A DNA stretch of 46,078 nt, taken from assembly GCA_010084195.1 (NCBI GenBank), contig RGPS01000020.1, forward strand, positions 1 to 46,078, in the 5' to 3' direction. The notes below the pieces were generated by a model. It did no database searches. It was not told the DNA's origin and worked only from the letters and a program-made list of their open reading frames with translations. Positions 34,620 to 41,724 of this stretch are shown here, in pieces (the stretch's first letter is position 1; every line of letters begins with the position of its first letter). The position numbers and the translations under genes are program-made. The stretch comes from Terriglobia bacterium (GTDB lineage: Bacteria > Acidobacteriota > Terriglobia > Bryobacterales > Bryobacteraceae).

Positions 34620-35966
34620 ATGGCCTCCAAACGAATTCTGGTTGTTGACGACGAAGAGAACATTGGCCGCTCGCTGCGGATGATTCTGGAGCGGGAAGGC
34701 TATCAGGTGAACGCCGTGACATCGGCGGCCGCCTTCCGCGCCTTCCCCGATTACGCGAGGATGGACCTTTTTCTGCTGGATGTCCGGCTTCCCGATGCCA
34801 GCGGCATTGATCTGCTGCGGGCTCTGCAGGCGGCCGAAGTCCAGGCACCCGTGATCATGATCTCCGGCCACGCGACGATTGCTGATGCTGTGGAAGCAAC
34901 CAGGGCAGGCGCGTTTGATTTCCTCGAAAAACCGCTGGGGCGGGATCGTGTCCTTGTGGCGGTAAAAAACGCGCTGGAGCAGGGCAAGCTGCGCCAGGAA
35001 AACAAGAAACTGAAGGAAACTGTCGGTCCAGGACCAAAGATGATTGGTTCCAGTCCGGCGTTTGAGCGCGCTGTGGAGCAGGCGACTATGGCGGCAAGGT
35101 CCGACGCCAGGGTCTTGCTGGTGGGCGAATCGGGAACAGGTAAGGAGTTGCTGGCAGCTCACATCCACCACAACAGCCCGTTTTCCAATGGCCAGTTTGT
35201 AAAAGTAAACTGCGCGGCAATTCCGGGAGAGTTGATTGAGAGCGAGCTCTTCGGCCACGAGAAAGGTTCCTTCACCGGGGCCACCTCCATGCGCCGGGGA
35301 AAGTTTGAGATGGCCGACAATGGCACTCTGTTCCTCGATGAAATCGGAGATCTCCACTCCAACTCGCAGGCGAAACTCCTGCGGGTTCTTCAGGAAGGCG
35401 AGTTTCATCGAGTGGGTGGGGAGCAGACGATTCGTGTCAGCGTCCGGGTGGTCTCGGCCACCAACCGCGATCTGCAGGCCATGGTGGCGCAGGGAAAGTT
35501 TCGCGAAGACCTTTACTATCGCGTAAGCGTGGTGCCACTTCGGGTTCCGGCCCTGCGCGAGCGGCCTCAGGACATTGCTCCCATGGCTGAGTATTTCCTC
35601 GACGAATTCTGCACCCGCAACGGTTTTCGCAAGCGACGGTTTCATCCCGAGGTTTGGCCTCTGTTCGAAAGCTATTCGTGGCCCGGCAATGCGCGCGAAC
35701 TTCGCAATGTTGTGGAGAGGATGGCAATCCTGTCGCAGGGAGAGCAGATTACTGCGGCCGCGATTCCTTTGGAGCTGAAGCTGCAAAAGGACAGCGGAGC
35801 ACGCTCTACGGTGCAGGAAGCCCGCGAATCGGCCGAACGTGAGCATGTATTGCGCGCTCTCGAAGAGGCCAGCTGGAATGTCTCCTCAGCGGCCCGGGCT
35901 CTTGGTATTGAGCGCACGAACCTCCATAAGCGCATTCGGGCGCTGGGGCTTACGCGTGGTAAGTAG
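34620..35966 (+). CDS. Sigma-54-dependent response regulator, NtrC/NtrX family
   Basis: 448 residues. Receiver domain with D54 as phosphorylation site, a linker, an AAA+ domain (Walker A GESGTGKE 169-176, the sigma-54 contact loop GSFTGA 216-221 in place of the commoner GAFTGA, Walker B GTLFLDEIG) and a Fis-type helix-turn-helix at the end (NVSSAARALGIERTNLHKRI). It activates sigma-54 promoters after phosphorylation by the kinase encoded just upstream. Targets are not visible in the window. Confidence 0.96.
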   Translation: MASKRILVVDDEENIGRSLRMILEREGYQVNAVTSAAAFRAFPDYARMDLFLLDVRLPDASGIDLLRALQAAEVQAPVIMISGHATIADAVEATRAGAFDFLEKPLGRDRVLVAVKNALEQGKLRQENKKLKETVGPGPKMIGSSPAFERAVEQATMAARSDARVLLVGESGTGKELLAAHIHHNSPFSNGQFVKVNCAAIPGELIESELFGHEKGSFTGATSMRRGKFEMADNGTLFLDEIGDLHSNSQAKLLRVLQEGEFHRVGGEQTIRVSVRVVSATNRDLQAMVAQGKFREDLYYRVSVVPLRVPALRERPQDIAPMAEYFLDEFCTRNGFRKRRFHPEVWPLFESYSWPGNARELRNVVERMAILSQGEQITAAAIPLELKLQKDSGARSTVQEARESAEREHVLRALEEASWNVSSAARALGIERTNLHKRIRALGLTRGK

Positions 35967-35970
35967 AGCG

Positions 35971-36057
35971 ATGGTCTCACCCATGTTGGTCTCACCCATG
36001 TTGGTCTCACCCATGTTGGTCTCACCCATGTTGGTCTCGCCCATGTTGGTATTACCC
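35971..36057 (+). repeat. 15-bp tandem repeat before a methyltransferase gene
   Basis: Unit ATGTTGGTCTCACCC. A 12-base first copy (35971) is followed by copies at 35983, 35998, 36013, 36028 and 36043; the last two have changes. Four copies keep GTCTCAC, which is the exact complement of GTGAGAC at the start codon of the next gene (36060-36066). Not a CRISPR: there are no spacers. Confidence 0.9.
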
Positions 36058-36063
36058 CTGTGA
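35971..36063 (+). CDS. Possible 30-residue repeat peptide (MLVSP units), coupled to the methyltransferase
   Basis: Read from the ATG of the first repeat copy, the array encodes MVSP followed by five MLVSP-like units and stops at TGA (36061-36063). That stop overlaps the GTG start of the methyltransferase in a GTGA. A leader peptide that hands ribosomes to the next gene is possible, since the GTG has no ribosome site of its own. There is no strong ribosome site for the peptide either, and it might be only a by-product of the repeat. Confidence 0.3.
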   Translation: MVSPMLVSPMLVSPMLVSPMLVSPMLVLPL

Positions 36064-36728
36064 GACGGTCTCTCGAACCCGAAATGATGGATGCACCGGA
36101 TATCCCGGACGCGCTGCTGCAAAAGTTCCACAAAGATCTGCGCCGGGTTCACAGCCTGTTGGGGACCTTCGGCACGGTTGAGAAGTTTCTGCGCGCCGAC
36201 CCCGAGCCGGTACGTCGCGTGCTGGATATCGGCTGTGGTGCCGGAGATCTCCTCATTTACCTTCGCCGTCGAATGGGGGTAGAGGTGGTCGGGGTCGACC
36301 CGAAGCCAGGCGGTAGCGGGGAAGTGACGATTTTACCCGCAAATGCCGTCTGGCAACCACTTCCTCAGGTGGATGTGGCCGTTTGCACGATGTTGTGCCA
36401 CCACTTGACTCCTGAAGAGAATATCGCTCTTATCCGGAACGTGGGACGGTCTGCTCGTCGCTTTGTCATTCTCGACCTGATCCGGCATCCCCTGCCCCTG
36501 GCGCTTTTCTCGGCGTTTATTTGCCCTCTCATTGGCCACGAAGCCGGTGCGGACGGGAGGCAATCGATTCGCCGCGCCTTTACACCGCCGGAATTTCGAA
36601 AGCTGGCTGAAGAGGCACTGGACGGAATGTCCGGGTTGACCGCTCCCTCGGTCACGATAGACGTACCACTTTGGCAGTCCAGGCAGGTGGTCGATATCCG
36701 TTTCCACAACCAGCGTCCGGTGTGCTAA
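36060..36728 (+). CDS. Class I SAM-dependent methyltransferase
   Basis: 222 residues from a GTG. The start RRSLEPEMMDAPD with DLRRVHSLLG is typical of a bacterial UbiE-like methyltransferase subfamily. SAM-binding motif I is VLDIGCGAGDLLIYL, motif II VEVVGVDPKP, and the later VDVAVCTMLCHHLTPEE corresponds to motif IV. The acceptor is unknown; the subfamily is often found beside polyketide or fatty-acid-like genes elsewhere, but no such gene is here. Preceded by the 15-bp repeat array. Confidence 0.88.
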   Translation: MRRSLEPEMMDAPDIPDALLQKFHKDLRRVHSLLGTFGTVEKFLRADPEPVRRVLDIGCGAGDLLIYLRRRMGVEVVGVDPKPGGSGEVTILPANAVWQPLPQVDVAVCTMLCHHLTPEENIALIRNVGRSARRFVILDLIRHPLPLALFSAFICPLIGHEAGADGRQSIRRAFTPPEFRKLAEEALDGMSGLTAPSVTIDVPLWQSRQVVDIRFHNQRPVC

Positions 36729-36739
36729 GATTCCGCCAG

Positions 36740-37357
36740 ATGTCTGCTCAGCCCCCAGCCGCGCGCGTGCCGGATCTCCATAAATCAGCGTTTTGGATCT
36801 ACGGCGTTACCGCGATGGTGATGCGGGAACCTCTGTCCATCGTCCTTCGCCACGCTTCGTCTGTCGGTTGGGCGAATCCGGACGTCCTGATGGAAGCTCT
36901 TCGGGGTCTGATTGTGTGGCTGCTGATGTCCCGCCAGTTCACTGTTGCGGGGGTCTATTTCGACCGTGTCTATTTGCAGCCGGACTCTGGTGCGCAGTTC
37001 GAAAATCGCAACTTTCCCGTTGATTTCATACTCGGGATTGGTGCCCTCCTGCTTGCCGTAGGGGCTTCAACGATTGTTGACGTGAAGGGTTCCCTCTTCG
37101 ATGTTGTAGTCGGTTTGGCCTTGCTCTGGGATCTACTGTGGCTGCTGGTCGCCAGGTTGATGGGCTACTCAGCGGTGCGGCTGATGGCTCCCGGTGCCCT
37201 CTTCAATCTCGGAATTCTGGTGGTCTTCTGGGGCGTGCATTCCCTGTTTGGCGATGGACTCGGTTACGGTGCCCTGCTGGTGAGTTCTGTCGTTCAAATG
37301 TGGCGTCTGATGGGTGACTACGACAGCCTTTACGCCAACCCTGGCAGCAAGAGCTGA
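36740..37357 (+). CDS. Membrane protein of unknown function
   Basis: 205 residues from the ATG at 36740 (an upstream reading from 36671 lies within the methyltransferase frame and is rejected). Five membrane segments at roughly 48-70, 92-113, 118-142, 150-172 and 176-196. No motif was recognised. It starts 11 bases after the methyltransferase stop and is likely in the same operon. Confidence 0.72.
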   Translation: MSAQPPAARVPDLHKSAFWIYGVTAMVMREPLSIVLRHASSVGWANPDVLMEALRGLIVWLLMSRQFTVAGVYFDRVYLQPDSGAQFENRNFPVDFILGIGALLLAVGASTIVDVKGSLFDVVVGLALLWDLLWLLVARLMGYSAVRLMAPGALFNLGILVVFWGVHSLFGDGLGYGALLVSSVVQMWRLMGDYDSLYANPGSKS

Positions 37358-37372
37358 GTTACCGCCACTGGT

Positions 37373-38071
37373 TTACCTCCATAAAGCCACGCGCAACCGG
37401 AAGTTCCGGGCCCGGGTCAGGGCTTCCTCGGTGCCTCCCGCTTCGTAGCCTTCCAGTAATTTCCGCGCCGCCGAGCGCCGGGCCCGATTATCCGGATCCT
37501 GCACGGCCTGGAACAGCATCGCCTCCACTGCGCGCCCCGGCGCATGGCTCAGGATTTCCATTTCGCTGAGCAGGGCTTCCTCTGTGGCTCGTTCGGCTGC
37601 CAGGCGATCAAAGGCACTTTGCGAATCGGGGCCGGCAAAATGCCCGTCGGCGAAGGCAACACAATCGACAGAAGCTTTCACCTGCAGCATACGCCGGAGA
37701 TTGTCCAGGTTCATGCGCCCTCGGGTATGCGCCGCGACATCACCCCGCAGCACCAGAGACGTATATTCCGGTTCGGCGCACACAAATCTCTTCACGCCCG
37801 GTTTCAACTCCGCCTTGTCGGGGTTTCGCAAGGCGTCGGCATAATGGACCACGGAATACTGCTGGGCTCTGGGGCTCACCATATCGAACCGGACACCCAG
37901 GAAGGCCACGGTCCGTCCCCCCTGATTTTCCACAATTACGGAATAGGGCAGCGCCGGACGCAGCAGGTCGCGGGGGGCCCGGCCCAATACCGCCACCAGG
38001 CCTTCCTCAAACGCGGGAGTCTCGGGACCATGGATCAGGATGCCATCCACCGGGGAAGGGAGGGTCTTCAT
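37373..38071 (-). CDS. Protein of unknown function
   Basis: 232 residues, no signal peptide or membrane segment. The N-terminal part is beta-rich (PYSVIVENQGGRTVAFLGVRF); the C-terminal part is helical and charged (RARRSAARKLLEGYEAGG, then RARNFRLRVALWR). I do not recognise a family. It converges on the membrane protein gene and diverges from selD; 105 bases separate it from selD. Confidence 0.65.
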   Translation of the reverse strand: MKTLPSPVDGILIHGPETPAFEEGLVAVLGRAPRDLLRPALPYSVIVENQGGRTVAFLGVRFDMVSPRAQQYSVVHYADALRNPDKAELKPGVKRFVCAEPEYTSLVLRGDVAAHTRGRMNLDNLRRMLQVKASVDCVAFADGHFAGPDSQSAFDRLAAERATEEALLSEMEILSHAPGRAVEAMLFQAVQDPDNRARRSAARKLLEGYEAGGTEEALTRARNFRLRVALWR

Positions 38072-38176
38072 ATTGCGGCTGCGCGTCCCGGCGCGGTTGG
38101 CGAGGACATCAGCCTGAAACTGCTATGGCGTAAATCGCCCATCGTCTTATGATTGTAGACGAAGATCGCAGGTAAA

Positions 38177-39214
38177 GTGACAGAGCCAAAAGAGTTTTCA
38201 CGCAAGCTGACCGCCCATGTGAAAGCCGCTGGTTGAGCGTCCAAGTTAAGTCCAAAGTTATTGGACAGGGTGCTGGGCGGCTTGCCCAAGATTACCGATC
38301 CGAACGTCCTGGTTGGCTTTGACACTGCCGACGACGCCGGAGTGTATCTAATCAACGACGATCTGGCCCTGGTTCAAACAGTGGACTTTTTTACCCCCAT
38401 CGTGGATGACCCCTGGACTTTTGGTGCCATCGCAGCTGTGAACGCCCTCTCCGACGTTTGGGCTATGGGCGGACGCCCGATCTCCGCGCTCTCCATCGTG
38501 GCCTTCCCCGGCACTGGCGATATGGATGTACTTGGCGAAATCCTGCGCGGCGGGCTCGACAAAATGCTCGAAGGTGGCTGCACCGTCATCGGGGGGCATT
38601 CCGTCAACGATCCGGAAATCAAGTTCGGCTACGCTGTCACCGGCACCATCCATCCAAAGAAAATCAAAGGGAATCGCGACGCCCGGGTTGGCGACGATCT
38701 TGTCTTCACCAAAGCCCTCGGTACCGGCGTGATCGGCACTGCGTTGAAGCGCGGCCTCGCTTCAGACGAAGCTGTCGCGGCTGCGACCGCTTCCATGCTG
38801 ACGCTGAACAAAGCAGCTTGTGAGGCTATGCTGCAATTTGACGTTCACGGCTGCACGGACGTCACGGGCTTCGGCATGATCGGCCATGCCCGTGAAATGG
38901 CAATTGCCAGCAACGTAACACTGGAAATCGAGGCCGCCCGCGTTCCCCTGCTCCCTGGGGCGCTGGAAGCCTGGGATGCCGGAGCAATTCCCGGAGGCCT
39001 CCGAAACAACATCGATTTTGCCGGATGCTCGGTTGAGACACTGGAAGGCGTGGATCCCCGAGTCGAAGGTCTTCTGTACGACCCGCAAACCGCCGGTGGC
39101 CTTCTCATTTCGATGCCTCCCGCGGACGCAGCTGGATTCGTCCGCACCTTTGTTCAGGCCGTTCGAATTGGCCGAGTGATACAAAAATCTGACCGCCCCA
39201 TACGCCTCCTATGA
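38177..39214 (+). CDS. selD: Selenide, water dikinase (SelD), itself a predicted selenoprotein
   Basis: 345 residues with one in-frame TGA (38234-38236) read as selenocysteine at residue 20. SelD makes selenophosphate from selenide and ATP. Starting from the GTG at 38177 (AGG four bases upstream) the N-terminus reads LTAHVKAAG-U-ASKLSPKLLDRVLGGLP; the U aligns with catalytic Cys17 and the K three residues later with Lys20 of E. coli SelD. The length then matches the family. Without the TGA reading, the protein would start at the TTG 38261 and lack its active-site residue and lysine. Further motifs: DDAGVYLINDDLALVQTVDF, NALSDVWAMGG and HGCTDVTGFGMIGHAREM. It is coupled to pyrF by ATGA. Confidence 0.9.
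38237..38266 (+). promoter_or_regulatory. Candidate bacterial SECIS element in selD
   Basis: Directly after the TGA. A 6-bp stem (GTCCAA 38250-38255 with TTGGAC 38261-38266) closes a 5-base loop AGTTA, with the loop starting 19 bases after the TGA and a G among its first two bases. These features fit the published general model of bacterial SECIS elements. An alternative pairing uses GTCCAA at 38239-38244 with the same 3' arm. It would bind SelB to decode TGA as selenocysteine. Confidence 0.6.
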
Positions 39215-40017
39215 CGACAACCCCGACGAACGATCCGCTGATCATCGCCCTCGATGTGGATTCAAAAGCGGAAGCCGATGCCCTTGTCACTGCTCTGGGC
39301 GACAATGCCACTTTCTACAAAGTGGGCATGGAACTCTATGCCGCTTCCGGCATGGACTACGTCCGCAGCCTGATTGATCGCGGCAAGCAGGTCTTCCTGG
39401 ATATGAAGTACTACGACATTGGTGAAACCGTGCGCCGGGCCGTAGCTGTAGCCGCCAAATCTGGTGCGACCTTCCTGACTGTCCACGCAGTCGGCCAGGT
39501 CATGAGAGCCGCCGTTGAAGGCCGTGGGGATTCGCCAATGAAGCTCCTCGCGGTGACGGTGCTCACCAGTCTGGACCAGAAAGACCTGGTCGAAATGGGC
39601 CACACCGGAACGGTCAGTGATCTGGTTGCGTCACGGGTCGTGCAGGCCCGCGCCGCAGGCATTGATGGCCTGGTCGCCTCGCCACTCGAAGCCGCCGCCA
39701 TACGCCAGATCGCCGGCCCCGAAGCAATCCTGGTGACCCCCGGAGTTCGCTCTGCCGGGGCGGCCAAAGGGGACCAGAAGCGCGTAGCGACACCTGTCGA
39801 AGCTCTCCGCGATGGGGCTAACTACCTGGTTATCGGTCGCCAGGTGACTCGTGCTGCCGACCCGGTTGCCGCTATCGCGCAGATTCGCGCAGAAATCCCT
39901 TCATTCCCGATGACACGATTCTGGTCGTATCCGGCTTTGCCGCTCACGCAGGAAAACTCGATTTGGCCACCACCATTGGTGTGGCGTATGCGGGCAGCCT
40001 CTGCGGCATCAGCCTGA
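39211..40017 (+). CDS. pyrF: Orotidine 5'-phosphate decarboxylase with a foreign C-terminal tail
   Basis: 268 residues. Converts orotidine monophosphate to UMP. The family starts properly: IIALDVDSKAEADALV, catalytic LDMKYYDIG (K and D residues), TVHAVGQVM, and the phosphate-binding LVTPGVRSAG and NYLVIGRQVTRAADP. Real PyrF proteins end about here (near 230 residues), but this frame runs on for about 39 more, ending in a tail (from PSFPMTRFWSYPALPL) that is the neighbouring dedA sequence in another frame. Its own stop codon appears lost. The enzyme core is intact, so activity may survive. It overlaps selD by ATGA. Confidence 0.92.
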   Translation: MTTTPTNDPLIIALDVDSKAEADALVTALGDNATFYKVGMELYAASGMDYVRSLIDRGKQVFLDMKYYDIGETVRRAVAVAAKSGATFLTVHAVGQVMRAAVEGRGDSPMKLLAVTVLTSLDQKDLVEMGHTGTVSDLVASRVVQARAAGIDGLVASPLEAAAIRQIAGPEAILVTPGVRSAGAAKGDQKRVATPVEALRDGANYLVIGRQVTRAADPVAAIAQIRAEIPSFPMTRFWSYPALPLTQENSIWPPPLVWRMRAASAASA

Positions 40018-40412
40018 GTTACGCCCTGGGACGAGCCGGAGGGCTCCACCTCATCGAGAAGTGGCCCTACGCGCAGCGTTCCGTCGGCAAACACATGCCA
40101 ACGGTAGAGCGGTGGTTCGACCGCTACGGAAAGTGGACCCTCTTCTTTGGCTATTTCATTGCGGGAATCCGCCACTTCACAGCGCTCACCGCCGGGATGG
40201 CAAAGGTCGACTTTCGAACCTTTGCGGTGTACGCCTATCCCGGAGGTCTGGTGTGGGTTGTGTCGTTCATTCTGGTGGGCTACTTCCTGGGTGACCAGTG
40301 GGAACACCTTCGCCACCAGTTCGAACGAGGTGCGGTTATCGGGTTAGTCGCCCTGGTCGTCCTTTGTACCGCCGGGTGGTGGTGGCAGCGGCGAAAATCA
40401 AAGCCCCAATAG
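39903..40412 (+). pseudogene. dedA family membrane protein gene lacking its 5' end
   Basis: Recognisable from an ATT at 39903: IPDDTILVVSGFAAHAGKL, then LCGISLSYALGRAGG and FFGYFIAGIRHFTALTAGMA, which are the conserved DedA (SNARE-associated) core, and further membrane segments to the TAG at 40410. The usual first 30-40 residues are missing, and no ATG, GTG or TTG exists in this frame between pyrF and a TTG at 39963, which lies inside the conserved core. The start of the gene seems to have been deleted and joined to the end of pyrF. DedA proteins are flippases or transporters for undecaprenyl phosphate and related lipids. An assembly error remains possible. The 3' end overlaps the PIN gene by 15 bases. 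Confidence 0.75.
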
Positions 40413-40793
40413 CAAGACACCTTCCGCAACTGCGGCCTCTCGCAGTTCCTTGTCCAGCGTGGCGAGCGGTAAACCCCTCCGACGTGCCAATTCCAGGCAG
40501 GCCGCGTCGTACAGGGTCAGCGCACGCGTCGTCGCTAAGCGAATCGTCGCGCTCCATGCCTGCCGGTCGGTATCAGGATCGACCTGAATTGGCAATGCTG
40601 CTAAATCGCCCAAGGCTGCGTCCCGGAAATCAGCGTCCGTTCGCCCCCTCCGCACGCCCATCTCCAGCACTTTGGCAACATCGAGCCGCCAAATGCCAGG
40701 AACCCACGCACCCTTAGTCAATGACCATGCCAAACAGTTCTCGGCGAGATATATCCATGCCAGGGTTGCCGAACTGTCCAGCACGACGCTCAA
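40398..40793 (-). CDS. vapC: PIN-domain toxin, VapC family
   Basis: 131 residues from a TTG at 40793. VapC-type toxins are Mg2+-dependent RNases that cleave tRNA or rRNA. Acidic residues are at the usual places: D6 (VVLDSSATLAW), D38, D96 (LTLYDAACLELARRRG) and D114 (ATLDKEL). The TTG overlaps the stop of the antitoxin frame (TTGA, 40790-40793), the tight coupling expected in a toxin-antitoxin pair. The antitoxin frame is broken (next entry). Confidence 0.88.
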   Translation of the reverse strand: MSVVLDSSATLAWIYLAENCLAWSLTKGAWVPGIWRLDVAKVLEMGVRRGRTDADFRDAALGDLAALPIQVDPDTDRQAWSATIRLATTRALTLYDAACLELARRRGLPLATLDKELREAAVAEGVLLLGL

Positions 40794-40977
40794 GGCCGCC
40801 CCTCGTCGCGGTCGTCCTTTAACGTGGCCCAGTCGAGAGGTTCAACCGCTAAGGCTTTTGCTCGGGCGCGAATACAATCTTCTCCCCCGGTTCCACCCGG
40901 TCGAGCAAGGCCCTCAATATGTTCTTCGCTTCGAGCAAGACAATCTCTTTTTCAAACCTACTGGAGATTGCTGCCAC
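40790..40977 (-). pseudogene. Phd/YefM-type antitoxin gene with a one-base frameshift
   Basis: Reading from a GTG at 40977 gives AISSRFEKEIVLLEAKNIL, RALLDRVEPGEKIVFAPEQKP and then TAG (40849-40851). The motif EAKNILRALLDRVEPGEKI is the hallmark of Phd/YefM/VapB-type antitoxins, but the usual next residues are lost. In the frame one base back, LAVEPLDWATLKDDRDEGRP continues to a TGA that overlaps the vapC start. Adding one base near the KP codons (40849-40854) would join both parts into a protein of about 62 residues. The C-terminal half normally binds and blocks the toxin. So the gene is either inactivated or has a sequencing error. Confidence 0.75.
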
Positions 40978-41006
40978 GCTCCGCTCAACCCTGCTACTAT
41001 CCGAAC

Positions 41007-41720
41007 TTGCGCATCGGACTCCACACCTCTACTTCGAAATCCTTGGAAAACGCCGCCCTCAAAGCGAACGATCTGGGAGGCAATACCTTTCAGATCTTCT
41101 CTGCCAGCCCCCGCATGTGGCGTGCTTCGGGGCCGGACCCCAACGATGTCCGCCGCCTCCGCGCCGCCCGCGAGCGGCTGGACATCGGGCCGCTGGTCAT
41201 CCACAACAACTACCTGACCAACCTCGCGAGCCTCGATCCCGACATCCGCGCGAAATCTATTAAGTCTTTCCGGGGGGAACTGGACCGCGCTGCCGCCATC
41301 GGAGCCGAATACCTGGTTCTCCACCCGGGTAATTACAAGGGCCAGCCACTGGAACAGGGCATCGCCGCCTTCGTGCTTGGCCTCGCCGAGTCGGCTGAAG
41401 GTTTCGAGCCGAAGGGCGTCACTGTTCTCCTCGAAAACACAGTGGGCTCCGGTAATCAGATCGGCTCCCGTTTCGAAGAACTCCGCATGATCCGCGACCT
41501 AGCGGCGCGTGAAACCACGCTTCCGCTCGGCTACTGCTTCGACACGTGCCATCTCTTCGCCGCCGGTTTTGACATTGCAACTCCCGAAGGTCTGGAACAA
41601 ACCCTCGCGTCCGCCGAGAAGATCCTTGGCCTAGCCGAAGTCAAGGTAATCCACGCCAACGACTCGAAAGGTGCCCTTGGTTCCCACCTCGACCGCCACG
41701 AAAACATTGGCCCAAAATAA
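41007..41720 (+). CDS. nfo: Endonuclease IV, truncated at the C-terminus
   Basis: 237 residues from the TTG at 41007, which begins RIGLHTSTSKSLENAALKA like other Nfo proteins; a longer frame from 40824 adds unrelated sequence. Nfo cuts DNA at abasic sites, using three zinc ions. Eight of nine ligands are visible: in VIHNNYL, LVLHPGNYKG, VLLENTVG, YCFDTCHLFA and HANDSKGALGSHLDRHENIG (His, Asp and His). The protein then stops two codons later with PK, whereas the family goes on for about 45 more residues with the last metal glutamate. The TPR gene starts at once after. Probably inactive or very impaired. Confidence 0.85.
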   Translation: MRIGLHTSTSKSLENAALKANDLGGNTFQIFSASPRMWRASGPDPNDVRRLRAARERLDIGPLVIHNNYLTNLASLDPDIRAKSIKSFRGELDRAAAIGAEYLVLHPGNYKGQPLEQGIAAFVLGLAESAEGFEPKGVTVLLENTVGSGNQIGSRFEELRMIRDLAARETTLPLGYCFDTCHLFAAGFDIATPEGLEQTLASAEKILGLAEVKVIHANDSKGALGSHLDRHENIGPK

Positions 41721-41724
41721 AGGC

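Noticed and set aside
34584-35846. 420-codon minus-strand frame inside the sigma-54 activator gene
   Set aside because: Shadow of a gene with complete domain motifs; no ribosome site or family.
35971-36057. CRISPR-like array
   Set aside because: The 15-bp units are directly adjacent with no spacers.
38234-38236. TGA as a nonsense mutation making selD a pseudogene
   Set aside because: It falls exactly on the Sec/Cys position, the rest of the gene is intact and a hairpin follows.
38261-39214. selD starting at TTG 38261
   Set aside because: This start drops the catalytic residue and the essential lysine; the frame before it, across the TGA, matches the SelD N-terminus.
39880-39965. Programmed frameshift making a PyrF-DedA fusion
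   Set aside because: No slippery heptamer is present and dedA lacks its N-terminal part as well; a deletion is simpler.
40824-41006. N-terminal extension of endonuclease IV
   Set aside because: Overlaps the antitoxin on the other strand and is unrelated to Nfo; the family start is at the TTG 41007.
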